Below, in pieces: positions 48,545 through 59,867 of a DNA stretch of 64,000 bases. The notes under the pieces were generated by a model. It was not told the origin of the DNA, did not search any database, and was given only the letters and a program-made list of their open reading frames with translations. This DNA is from Marsupella aquatica. Lineage: Eukaryota > Marchantiophyta. Made by a program: the position numbers and the translations under genes. The stretch is from NCBI GenBank assembly GCA_973895155.1, contig OZ316893.1, positions 10,726,001 to 10,790,000 on the forward strand, given 5' to 3'. Positions within the stretch are counted from its first letter, which is position 1; each line of letters opens with the position of its first letter.

Positions 48545-49080
48545 AGTGAGAAGTGTACCAGGTCAGGAAAATGATGCTCCAAGAATTTTAATTTTAATTT
48601 GTATTTTTTTGTGAGAAGTGTACCAGATCAGGAAAATGATGCTCCAGGAATTATTGATTTCTATTTGTTAGTGAGAAGTGTACCAGATCAGGAAAATGAT
48701 GATCCAATAATTGTTTTTGTATTTGTTAGTGAGAACTGAGAAGTGTACCAGAGCAGGAAAATGACGCTCCATTTAATTTCTAGCTGTTAGTGAGAAGTGT
48801 ACCAGATCAGGAAAATGATGCTCCAAGAAGTTTTATTTTTATTTATTAGTGGGAAGTGTACCGGATCATGAAAATGATGCTCATATGGACAGAGCTCGGA
48901 ACCATGGAACCACCTTGGACCCTTCACACCTTTAAGACGTTCCTACCCTCCCTTTTTTTAAAGAATAAGTATGTAGACATTAGTGGGAGGTGTACAAGAT
49001 CACGAAAATGATGCTCCAAGAATTTAGTTTAATTTAAGTGAAAAGTGTACCAGATCATGAAATGAAGCTCCAATGAACAG
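48545..49080 (+). repeat. Minisatellite, about 60-bp unit, eight copies
   Basis: Copies start near 48545, 48611, 48671, 48729, 48790, 48849, 48982 and 49038. Each has the core gagaagtgtaccagatca followed by ggaaaatgatgctcca and an AT-rich spacer. The copies diverge toward the right, and a longer unit (cagagc ... gaaccatg ... ggacc ... cacacctt) appears twice (about 48889 and 49077), showing higher-order structure. Confidence 0.9.
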
Positions 49081-52000
49081 AGCCATGAACCATGCAACCA
49101 TTGTGGACCTTGACACCTTTTAGACCTCCGATGATTGCCACGTACCTTTCCTGCATCCAAAAAGCTTTCAAAGCATTAAAACCTTCAATACTTCCCTTGA
49201 TATCCAAGTGAATGGGCACTTCTTAAACTAGTTAGAAGACTGCTGGAAATATGTTCTCAACTACTGTCTTCCCCCGAACATAGCGCTAGAAGATGTTTTG
49301 ACTCAAACACAACGCCATATTAACACAGTGCCCAGGCGCTCTGTTTGAAACTGACTTTTTGTTCAAAAATGTGCACAAGTGACTTTAAGAAAGGATAACC
49401 GGGTTGCAACTATAATACGTTACTTAAAATTGTCTGACACATCCACTCTTTCAACTTACAAAATCCATCGTCCTTTGAGAAATAGTCGCGGAACTCGACT
49501 ACCTTAACACTTAGCTCTGGCGTCGCTGACTCCGACGTCGAGCTCCCTTATGGTCCAGGCCCGGATAGGCCGTCCGGGGAGGACTTAGCATGGGGAGACT
49601 TGTGGGCAATGAGACGTGGCACTGGCGAGGCAAGGGGCCAAGCTGGGGACACACACTAAGGACTTGGACTAGCCTATGGCTGGTTGGATCAAGGGGAAAT
49701 GGGCCGGGCTCAAGGATGGCCGTCCGGACCGTCGGATGGGCTTTGAGTTCTGAGGGCTTGGGAGTGAGCTCCTCTTGGGCCCAAGGCCAATGGAGTTGAC
49801 GCCATTGGCAACGGATGCTTGGGGCGCAAGTTGTGGCCCAATCCGGGTTGGGCCGGTCGGGGGCCCCGAGCGGCGATCAGACCTGAGGGCCTAGGCATGA
49901 GCACTGGGTCGGCCCGGTCACAGCGGGCTAAGGCACTCCGCTTGCGGATGCCTATCAAGAAAGTTATGGGCGTTGCCAGTTGGTGGCGCGCCCATTATGC
50001 ACGATGGGATCCGGGTTGGGGGCCAAACGTTTAGGGACCAAAGCTGGTCCGGGGGTGGCAGGTCCCCAGAAGTATATATGAGGGGAGTGGTGTCTCCCTG
50101 GGGGCTAAGGGCGAGCCGAAGGCGTGAGCCGCGGCGGTCGCGACACTAAAGGAAACCGCCAAACGGAAATGACGATATCTTCCCAACGGGAAGTCCGTTG
50201 GAGGACTTCTTAGGTGCGTTGGAAAGCTCTTGAGGAAGGCTACGCCCTCTTGAGCTCAGCTGGGTCTGGGGGTGCCATGGGTTCTCGTGGTTTGCGGGTG
50301 TTAGCTCACCCGTTTGCCAAATCCTGCCGAACAGCAGCCAACCCGCGTTCAGCCTCCCAAGGGAGCTTGCGTTGGGGAGGCAAGGCCAAGTAGGTATGGA
50401 GGCTGAGTCCCAAGGGCGCTCGGTCCCTAGACCATCAAGGGGCGAATCAGGAGTCGGTGTTAGAGTCGGGGCCGTTCTGGTCCCGGCGTGTTGAGACAAG
50501 CTTGGGACAAGCTTTAGGACAAGCTACGCTAATTGGGCCATGAGCATGTCCTGAGGTCAGGGCGGTCAGTTGGTGATGGATAGGTACGAGTGGGAACCCG
50601 GGCCGCGCCCAAGGAAGGAGTTGTCCTGGACGGACAGTGGGCGTGGGTTCTGCTTCCGGCTTATGGCATCGGGAGGACCTATCGCTGACCTATTTACCAA
50701 CATCTGTTGAGTTTGAGTTAGGATGCTAGATTGGGCAAGTTCTAGATCCGGGGGGGTTACTTACCGAGGTGCTTGGTTGTTTGTTTAGATAGTGAGGACC
50801 GTTGAGTAGCGGTCGTGTAGGTGAGCAAGTGCGGCTTCGTATGGGAGGGGTCGCAGGGGGTGCTAGAGGCACTTGGATGCTTGCTCGAGGTATTCCGTGG
50901 AGGCGTTCGGGCACCAAGGGCACTTAGACGCAAGTGCTGGGATTGGTGAGGGCGCTCAGTGGCGAGGTCCACCACTGAAATGTAAGCTAATTTCAAAATC
51001 CTTCATTCTCGGAGAAATGTGCGTTGTTTCCAAAATGTTAAGCATCAATCTGGAAGTATCGATATATTCTTCTGCTGTGTGAACTTTTAGCAAACTTTCA
51101 CATCAACCTCTGACTGACTCCACGACATCTCGTCAAAGAAACCCATAGTGCCTATGTGCATAATTAGGTCTGACAACTCACTTTCTCTATTTCCAATTTT
51201 CCATTGCCCTAGAGATCGAGGCACTCCAATAGAAACAAAGCAGTCTCACAAACATTCCAGATTGCATGAAGAAAGATTAAATAATAAAAATGAGCAAATT
51301 GCCCACAATAAACCAAACAACAGTGAAAAGTGAACAAATATGTTTTCCTAAGTGATAATAATTAGTACACTTGGTACCTATGGTTTGTCAGGTTTTGTTT
51401 TCTATTGCAAATTTGATTTCTCCCCTTGTGTAATGTCAGTGGTTCAATTATTTAGCTACACATCCTTTGACCTGAGCAAATATTGTTGGGAAGTCAAAAA
51501 ACCTAAACTTGAACACACTCCTCTCTAATAGACATAACCTCTATGCCTATCATTCCTACTTACACCCTACATGCAACTCACAATGCCAAAATTCAAGCAC
51601 ATTACCTTAATTTTGAACACAGCGCCACATTTCAAACACAGCGCCACAAGTCCAGAAAATGAAACCATTGACTTCAAACTCGAAAACAGCACCCTGGGCG
51701 TTATATTCGAATAGAGCGCCCAGGCCTTGTGTTCGGGGGAAGACGGTAGTCTCATACAGCCAGTTTTCAATTGGAATTCCAAGTTCAGGTTCCAGAAGTA
51801 GACAGCTTTTGTTCAAAAACCCAGCCCAGAAGCAAGCCTTACTTAAGTCCTTTGCACTCAAAAGACTTGATACCCAGAAACCAAGAAATCACTCTCTTAT
51901 CACCTGAATGGAAATGGACATGGAGACAGAATCTAAAAGTGACATCCAAGTGGTTGTAATAAATGAGTACCAAACTGAAGGAATTTTCATAAATATAGCT

Positions 52001-52160
52001 CGTTCATCCTCGAACATGCCTCTTCCTTTATCTTGTAATGATATGTAATTCATTTGATTTATTTTATGATAAAAGAAATAAGTACATGTAAACTATATGC
52101 AAAGAAAATAATTAATATCTGTTAATTAAGAGTGAGTGACATAGTATATATACAAAGAAA
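49081..52160. other. Non-coding block with GC-rich island 49490-50990
   Basis: The flanks are AT-rich, whereas 49490-50990 is strongly GC-rich and rich in ggg/ccc words, with a TATA-like agtatatatgagggg at about 50072. No protein family is recognised despite long open frames. Diverged copies of one repeat family lie on either side in opposite orientation: ctactgtcttcccccgaaca at 49261-49280 against gttcgggggaagacggtag at 51731-51749, with related sequence for about 100 bp around each. The island could be an LTR or an internal part of an unclassified element. Confidence 0.5.
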
Positions 52161-52905
52161 CAACTTTTTACTATCCTGTCCCCCAAACTAGCCAAATTTC
52201 ATAACCTGTCGCCCAAACAAATTAAATTGCCAAGTTGCCCCCCACTCCGTAGATGGGTTAAGGCATACCCAGTACATGGTCCCTAGTGCCACATGGCATG
52301 TTGCCACTGGTCCAGGTGAACCATTGGTTCAGCCTTGCCCCTCTCCACCTTCCCCGTCGAGGCGCTCCCGTCGCCGACCCAAACACAGCCCTCCTGCAAA
52401 TGACCCACTTTTGGCCCCTCGCCTGTACTTGTGAGAACGCTGCCCACGCTCCCGAGCCCTCGTTTTCTCTTGCAAAGATGATGCGAATGTTTACACATTC
52501 GCCCTTGTTACGTTTGACCAAAAACTCTTGTTTGCGAGTTGGCCTACATGGCCGCGAATGACCCTGTTTGGGATGGCAACGGGAGCGCCTCGATGGGGAA
52601 GGGGGAGAGGGGCGGGGCCACACCAGTGGTTAGCCTGGACCAGTGTGACGTGCCATGTGGCACTGGGGACCATGTACTGGGTATGCCTTAACCCATCTAT
52701 GGAATGGGGGGCAAATTAGCAATTTAATTTGTTTGGGGGGCAGGTTATGAAATTTGGCTAGTTTGGGGGATAGGATAGTAAATAGATGTACAAAGAAAAA
52801 CACATTATGACCAAGAAAGTACAAAGGTACTAAAGAGTTGTGCACATACATTACAAATTTTCACTTGCTTCTAGATAATGACAATTAACTCAATCAAAAT
52901 CTATT
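51993..52905 (+). repeat. Segmental duplicate, filled copy (partner 56055-56295)
   Basis: About 250 bp of flanking sequence (tgatttattttatgataaaa, ttaattaagagtgagtgaca, accaagaaagtacaaag, ttttcacttgcttctag) matches 56055-56295 in the same orientation. The difference is a 628-bp foldback element inserted in this copy plus small indels. Confidence 0.88.
52161..52788. mobile_element. Mutator-like foldback MITE
   Basis: The 628-bp element has arms of about 215 bp (52161-52376 and 52574-52788) that are inverse copies of roughly 88 percent identity, reaching to the very ends (CAACTTTTTACTATCC against CATCTATTTACTATCC). It is flanked by a perfect 10-bp direct duplication TACAAAGAAA (52151-52160 and 52789-52798). 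Long terminal inverted repeats with a 9-10 bp duplication point to the Mutator superfamily. The roughly 200-bp interior encodes nothing recognisable. Confidence 0.9.
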
Positions 52906-53400
52906 GTAAATTTTGATTGAACTGCCTTAGATCATTAGAGTATGTTATGTTCTTTTTTGGTAGTAATAAGGTCAACAACCGTGACATCCGTGACATTGGA
53001 TAATGTTAGTGATAAATATAACCATTAAAACAACAAATGATGATATAATATAGTAGCACCACAAACCAATATATTAAATTTGATAATTAGAGTAATTACT
53101 TTTGATCAAAATTTATAGCAACACCTGACGCTAATGAAAATATATCATTTAGGCTATGTTAATTTTTGTTCATATTCCCATAGTAGCATCCCACGCCAAC
53201 CAAGAGTCCTGTTTGGCAAGGTCACATTTACATAGATATTTCTTTATTACTTGCAAAATTGCATGACCTTCTAAAATATCCTTTGGTGTATTTACCAACA
53301 ATAGCAAACACAAGAGATAAAATGATAATATTATTAGTGATATATGTGGTATAACAATAAACAATTAAAGCTGACAGACTCCAAAAATGTTTCTATAGAG
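52906..53400. other. AT-rich intergenic
   Basis: No gene or structured element is seen beyond scattered short AT-rich words. Confidence 0.5.
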
Positions 53401-54260
53401 GGTTTGGGCCAGAGTCACCTTACTAGATCCTGGCGCCAGTAATGTTCTTTTGCTTTTCTACATCTTCTTGCATAAAACATTTTTTGTAAATTTCTCAAAA
53501 TGGTGCTAGTAATGTCCAAGCAAGTGTGACATTACTAGCTACCAATGTTAGTAATATTGATTTATTTTTATAGCCCAATTTGCTAAATTTTCTCAATAAA
53601 ACACTCAACATGATGTTATTGCAAATGGTCCAAGGGAGTGTGATATTACTAGCTCTCGGAGCTAGTAATGTTCATTCATTTTTATAGCCTTTCTTGCTTA
53701 ATTTTTTCTCATAAAGACACTCAAAATAGTATCATTTTGGATGATCAAAACTGATGTGATATTACTAGCTCCCTACGCTAGGAATGTTCCTCCATTTTTA
53801 TTATCTTTTTGCCTAATGTTTTTTCATGAAGACACTCAAAATAGTGTCATTTTGGAGAATCCAAACTCATGTGATATTATTAGCTCCCAATGCTAGTAAT
53901 GTTCCTTCATTTTTATTACCTTTTTGCCTATTTTTTTATATAACATGCTCAAAATACTCTAATTCTGGAGGGTCTAGGTGGGTATGACATTAGTAGCTCT
54001 TGGCACTGGTAATATTTCATCATTTTTGTTACTCTTTGCTTACTATTTGTTTTTGTAAAAATGCACTCATATAGTGTCATTTTGGAGTGTCTTGGTGACT
54101 TAAATATTACTAGCTCTCGGCGGTAGTAATATTTTTGAATTTTTTATACTAAGTTTAGCTCAATTTTTGTATACAAATTTTTAAAATAATATCATTCTTA
54201 GAGGGAATCAAGCCAAATAGAATATTACCAGCGCCCAATGCTAGTAATATTTGTATCTTT
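53401..54260 (+). repeat. Tandem array of palindromic 111-120 bp units, eight copies
   Basis: Each unit carries an inverted pair of the type ATTACTAGC ... GCTAGTAAT separated by about 6 bases, at about 53420, 53530, 53643, 53760, 53875, 53987, 54106 and 54226. The next part (cattttta, tttgc, ctcaaaatagtgtcattttggag) is shared among most units. Copies have diverged but keep the palindrome with compensating changes in several units. It resembles the internal repeat regions of some non-autonomous DNA transposons, but no CACTA-type termini are evident around it. Confidence 0.85.
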
Positions 54261-55530
54261 TAATGTTTTTTTGCTTACTTTCTTTTATGGGTTTGTGTTT
54301 ATTATTTGTTGTAATTGACTGTTTTGCCAAATTTTCTTTAAAAAAATGATGGATGTCGCTACACATGAAGGGTGTCATTTGATAATAGCACCTGCCACTT
54401 TTATCAATCAATATGTCAAATAAATATGATTTATGATAGCGCCTGACACTATTATATATTATACACAAGATTTTAGGACTATTGAGATAGCAATCAGGGA
54501 TTATATCATATTAATATGTTAAATTTATCTCAGTTTCTTTTGCATCTGAAGCTATTGTGAGATTTGTTCCTAAAGTTTAATCTTCATGACCTTTAAACAC
54601 ATTAAATTAGGCCAATTTGTATAGTATTTATTGTATTTCTTGTATTTCTTGTTCTATGCTAGATATTTTGGGGTCTGAAGAGAGAGTCAAACAGCCCAAA
54701 ACTTTTAAGGCTTGGTTTTATAATTTTCTAAGAAATTATTCTAAGAAATTTTGTGAAGATAACAACAACCTTCATTTATAGAATCAAGAAATTGAAAAAT
54801 ATAATGATGTTTGTGGTTAAAAAAAGACAATTTTAACAGTATCTCAAAATCTCTTGTGAAACAAAGATTCAAATTAGTAAGACTTGGTTATATAATTTCA
54901 TCCCATTTGTGTATTTATCCATCACATGGGTTCAGAAATTTTTGTTACCATGTGAAATTATATCCATACATTGATATTTATGTTCAAGAAGTTACACAAA
55001 AAGCAATGAGATTTTTCTAGATTGAAGGTTTGATCTAATTAGAAATTAGATATAAAAAATCCTTAAACATAAGGGCTTTTTTGGCCAAGATTGTGCCCTT
55101 CAGCTAAGGATAGTTTCAATAGTCTTGATGATGATGTACACTTTAAGTCTTCTCCTTATAATGTAAAGAGTATCAGATTTGGCCAAATGCAAGAACTAGG
55201 CACTTGGTTTAAAGGAGAAGTACATTGCATTTGTGTAAGCGCTCAACAAATATAGGAATTTATTGTATGTTAATTGTAAATCTTGCCACTATGTGAAGAC
55301 TATAATGGTATTTTGGCTAGCGTAAGGAGGGTCGGGGTGTTAATGACAACCCTTGCCAAAATGCTAAATATGCACTGAAAAAATACACATTACATGTCTT
55401 CCAATAAACCATGCACATTTTGTTTGCCTAATATGTGATGTAATGTGCTAGTAAGCTATAACCATTGAAATTAATATAAACAAACAATATATATCTAGAA
55501 CAAACAATCTTATGGCAGGAATGATCAATT
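54261..55530. other. AT-rich intergenic
   Basis: No supported gene, RNA or repeat. Composition is strongly AT-rich. Confidence 0.5.
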
Positions 55531-56121
55531 TTGGGGCAGCATGCACAAATGTGCCCATTGCAAGGACGGTCAACATTGCCAAGGGATATCTTGCTTAGAC
55601 ATCGTATAAATGTTTCTGCCAGTTCTCTTAAACCAAGAAAACTGCACTCCAAGTTGGGAGAATTTCAGTTCTTATCAGCAGGCGAAGGAGGTGGGGGAGA
55701 AGGCAAAGCAGGTGGAGGTGGGAGAGAAGGCAGAGCCGATGGAGATGGGGGACAAGGCAGAGAAGAAGGTGATGGAGGAGGGAGAGATGGAGGAGCGAAA
55801 AGCACACTTTGATATGACCTTACATTAGTGCTTTTATCTTTAGTTTTTTTGATGCAGTCAGATTTGTCACAACTAGGTGCTCAAGCCACAACATTTGAAA
55901 CATATTTGGGCAAGAATAAAATAGATCTATTAGAGTTGACTGCTAAGTTGATAGCATTCAAAACCACGTTTGTTACGTTTGAAACCAAATTTTCTCCAAG
56001 TGACATGGTCAAGAAGATGATGACTGGAATTAGTCTGCTAGGTGTGTTTGATTCAATTGGGGATATAGCATGTTCATCCTGGAATTTATTTGATTTATTT
56101 TATGATAAAAAAGCAGAATGA
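55531..56121 (+). other. Open segments with GA-rich minisatellite, unknown
   Basis: 55680-55800 is a GA-rich repeat of about 27-30 bp (gcaggtggaggtgggagaga, gagatgggggacaaggcaga) that is open in more than one frame, one Gly/Glu-rich and one Lys/Glu-rich with heptad-like spacing. Directly downstream, 55828-56121 encodes 97 residues (SQLGAQATTFETYLGKNKI, MVKKMMTGISLLGVFDSIG ...) that I do not recognise. They could form one hypothetical gene, but no splice model is convincing, and the tail overlaps the segmental duplicate at 56055. Confidence 0.3.
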
Positions 56122-56295
56122 TACATGTAAAATATATGCCAAAAAATTAATATCTTTTAATTAAGAGTGAGTGACATAGTACACATGCAAAGAAAAGCAC
56201 ATTATGACCAAGAAAGTACAAAGATACTAAAGAGTTGTGCACATACAGATTTTCACTTGCTTCTAGGTAATGACCATCAACTCAATTAAAAAATC
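56055..56295 (+). repeat. Segmental duplicate, empty-site copy
   Basis: Same sequence as 51993-52160 joined to 52789-52905. At 56186-56195 a single TGCAAAGAAA stands where the filled copy has the MITE between two TACAAAGAAA copies, so this is the pre-insertion structure. Confidence 0.88.
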
Positions 56296-57227
56296 AATTA
56301 AAACCACAAATTTTGTAAAGGAACCCATGAGGAGAACTTAGTACATGATGTGCATATTGTTCAAATTAGTTACTCTCACTCTCATAAAAAAGATAATTCA
56401 CTAAGGAGTGATTGGAAACGAAAGATTAAACATTTATGAGGGGAGCCAAACATATTCAAAATACTCTAAGTTCACTAAAATTAAAAGGGGTCCAAAAGTT
56501 AATTCAAAATCAAATTGATACAAAATTTAATGATTCACCTAGTTTAAGCACATTAAAATCAAAATACTGAACACAAAATCTAAAAGGTGGATTCACCATA
56601 TAGGAGTTTCATAATTCACTGTCTAGTGTACAAATGTTCCCAAAACTTCACAAGAAAGAACATGAAAAAATAGATTTAGGGTCCAAGTCATAAACATGAT
56701 GATTTTTTTGTTGAAGTGTGTTGTACCTTGTATGCGACTAAATTAGTTGACATTCAGCTCAGACCAGGAGGATCTTTGACAAAACACGCCCTACAGGATA
56801 AATCATCTCCCTTGACTAAATCAATGTAACATCGTGTTGAAATAGGTTGTAGATTTCTTTGCATCATCGCTTACAATGTAATCATGGATACATCGTGTCT
56901 TGGATAGAATGCATTCGCCGTCTCAGGCGCCTCCCAAAACCTCTCAAGTATCAATCACATACATCCGAGGAAAATTGTCCGTAAAGATCCTGAAACTCGA
57001 GTAAACAGAGTCTTAGTGTAGATCATTCGACCCATAACCTCGGCAATTACAAGCAGGATTTATATGACATTACATGGCATTTGAGGATGTTATTGATGAT
57101 AATGATTGTTACCTTCTTTCTGGTTGTCGTCCAGAGCTGCTACCTCAAGTTCTCTCCACGAGCAAGGTCAAACCATATGGGAAATCCTTACCAATCCTAG
57201 ACATTGCATTGATGAATGTAACCCGGC
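56296..57227. other. Intergenic
   Basis: No supported feature. Left half is AT-rich; no conserved frames. Confidence 0.5.
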
Positions 57228-57560
57228 TGCTGCAATCTATTGTCTGCACTTGACAAATTAGGTCTCCTGGAAAATTGGCAATAATTTCTATCTACAGCTA
57301 CTTACAATATGACTTTGTAGACCATGTTGTATTGCAGACAAATGACTCTCCTGGAAAATTGACAATAATTTATATCTACAGCTACTTACAACATGACTTT
57401 GTAGACCATGTTGTATTGCAGACAAATGACTCGACGGCTGCTGCAATCCATTGTTTGCACTTGACAAATTTGGCCTCGTGGAAATTTTGACAATAATTTC
57501 TATCTAGAGCAACGGTTACAATATGACTTGGTCGACCATGTTGTATTGAAGACAAATGAC
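57228..57560 (+). repeat. Tandem repeat, 84-bp unit with higher-order 126-bp form
   Basis: Units start at about 57263, 57347 and 57473 and share ggaaaattggcaataattt, tatctacagctacttacaa and gaccatgttgtattgcagac. The third unit is preceded by an extra 42 bp (ctgctgcaatccattg ... cacttgacaaatt) that also precedes the first, so the array has two nested periods. Confidence 0.88.
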
Positions 57561-57719
57561 TCGAAGTAAAATGAACTGATGTTAAGAAAGCTATTCATCA
57601 TCTTGCATTCCAGACATATGAATTCAATACCTATCAGGAGGAAAATTTGCAATTGAGGACTACAAGTCAGTTGGAGCTCGACGATGCATGATCGTCTGCA
57701 AATGCAATTGCAAAGGATC

Positions 57720-57977
57720 TCAATTACAAAGTATCGAAACATTTTCTCATCCTATGGAAAGAACTTCACTCCGTACAGGAATATTCATGAGTTGAACTCG
57801 TGCCAATCCATCAATAATATACTTAGGTGAAGCAAACGTATAATAATATCAATTACAAAGTATCGAAACATTTTCTCAACCTATGGAAAGAACTTCACTC
57901 CGTACGGGAATTCATGAGTTGAACTCGTGCCAATCCATCAATAATATACTTAGGTGAAGCAAATGTATAATAATATC
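57720..57977 (+). repeat. Tandem duplication, 129-bp unit, two near-identical copies
   Basis: 57720-57848 and 57849-57977 are almost identical (caattacaaagtatcgaaac, aagaacttcactccgtac, cttaggtgaagcaaa), with one small deletion and a few substitutions. Recent duplication about 140 bp from the 3' end of the next gene. Confidence 0.92.
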
Positions 57978-58113
57978 ACGAGAATAGATACACCCTTAAG
58001 TGAACACGAACGGAAAATGATGGTTGAGAGAAAAACATCTACAGAAGCTTTGTTTTGAGAACAAAAGAGAATGAGGAAGTGCTAATGAGATGCCTTGCCT
58101 AGGATCTTCTAGG

Positions 58114-58960
58114 CTATATGTCAAAGCTAGCATCGCAACGGAGAAGATCAATCTCCAGAGGATTGAAGCAGTTCGGTCTATGCTTAAGCATAAGCTCCGG
58201 TCGTGTGCTCACGTATGCGCACAATCCCATGAACAGCTTGGTCAGTCCCTCCTTGGCGTGTGCCATGGCGCCCTCATTTTCGCCCTCGTAGTCGACCGTG
58301 GACTGCCACTTGCAGCTGGTATCGTCGATGGGGGAGAATTTTCTTGTGTTTACCCACTTTGTGAATCCTTGACCGAGGTGTCCTGCCGCAACCTCTTCGG
58401 TGACGAGGGTCATGGCGGCAGTATCCAAGGAGACGAGTTTCTCCTTCAAGTAGGCACCCTCTGGAGCAGCTGCATGAATGAATAGAACCGATGTCAAATG
58501 AGAGTCAGCTAAAATTGATCGATACATGACACGCAATTGAGAGAAATGTTTAATCAGATCCAGACCACGATTTTCCAGTGGAACAATCGCAAATGTTCCT
58601 CCGAGAACGGATCCATGAGAAGTGTAATCCTCGTAGAAAATTAATTACATGACCTCCGAGGCTGTGGAATTGGTACAAGGGGAATTCGAACTCTCTCGGA
58701 TGATCATGTAAGTCTGATCAAGTAAAGAAGAATCACAAAACCTTTGAGCTTCGTTCCTATTCTCGATGAAATTGAGTACTGTAGATAGATACTCTCGTCT
58801 CATGTTGAGGTTGGAAATGAGCAGAGACATAGGCATAGACAAGACATAGGCATAGACAGAAGAAATGCGTTCAGCTGACAACTTACCAGAGCCAAGCTTA
58901 ATGAGACGAATCGCGCCCACCGCATCAACGGGGCCATTTCTTAGGATTTTGGGTTGCCTC
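58114..58960 (-). CDS. SRPBCC / Bet v 1-like protein, 3' exons only
   Basis: Two exons are supported on the minus strand: one ending at 58887 (GPVDAVGAIRLIKLGSG) and one from 58469 to the stop at 58114, joined in phase 1 across a 417-bp GT/AG intron. The order matches the START/Bet v 1 superfamily fold: Gly-rich loop and strand GAIRLIKLGSG, then LKEKLVSLDTAAMTLVTEE, then CKWQSTVDYEGENEGAMA and a C-terminal helix AKEGLTKLFMGLCAYV. Such proteins bind hydrophobic ligands; the ligand here is unknown. I find no first exon carrying the usual N-terminal strand and helices, and the open frame upstream has no ATG. The 5' exon is therefore missed, distant, or lost (pseudogene). The right coordinate is approximate. 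Confidence 0.6.
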
Positions 58961-59867
58961 TGTTTGTTTAGGGCCACGCATGAAAAAGGGGACCAGGCGG
59001 TATCTTCTATGCCATGGATATCATCGATTTCTTACTGACGGTTGAAATTCCAGGATTCAGATCAGAACATTTTGAGTTGTCCAGTATTTTCCAGGTTTGA
59101 AGTCTGGTACCTGTCTGTTGTCAGAACAACACTGTTAGTGCGAAAATCGGAAATGAAATGATCTACACTGAACTTCTGTAGTGGAAGGATGAACAGCGCG
59201 ACCAAAAGAAATCTCAATTTTACAGTTTGTAATGCACCCCATAGAAGTCAGTACGAGGTCCAGATGTGATTCACCGAATCACCGACTTGCCATTTTGAAA
59301 GTCGTTAATTAATGTCACAAATGCTAGTCCGCGAATTGACAATGCTAATAACTCAGTTTTGTGTCATCATGACCTTCAATTCCCTCTACCTTTGATGAAT
59401 CATAATGTTACGTTAAATTTGTGCGAACCAATCATGAATGGTTCTCTATTCAGTTGGATCGTTTGTGATCCTCGCGACCTGAAATCGTGGACGTCACAAG
59501 GACTCTGCTCACAGAAAGCAGTTGAACAAACTTAGTTAGACCATGAGTGTGCGCAGCAAGTTGCCCTCAAATCCAGCTGTGCGCAGGATCTCACTCAGCC
59601 CGTGAGCATTAAGTTCCCGATCATATATTCACGAACGCATTCTGAGAAATCACCTTCCTATTAAATCATTCTTGGTTGTTGAGGCATTCCAAGCTTGGAC
59701 CAAGTTGGCATGTGAACACTCCAGAGCTCTCGATCATGCCCCCTTTTCGTCTCTCCATTTAGAGATATCTATCGATCGGTATCTCTGTTCCATTGGCTTG
59801 CATGTTGTAGCTACTTATATCAAATCAAATTTCCAGATTGCTCAATTTCCTCGTACGATCTAAAGTA
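58961..59867. other. Region upstream of the nuclease-like gene
   Basis: Probable promoter of the downstream plus-strand gene and possibly the unseen first exon of the minus-strand SRPBCC gene. No other feature seen. Confidence 0.45.

Noticed and set aside
49590-50500. Long open frames in the GC-rich island
   Set aside because: Long frames are expected by chance at high GC; the products are Pro/Arg/Gly-rich and frames are open on both strands with no family resemblance.
53401-54260. CRISPR-like array of spaced repeats
   Set aside because: The genome is a plant's; the repeats are diverged units of 111-120 bp with no unique spacers or cas genes.
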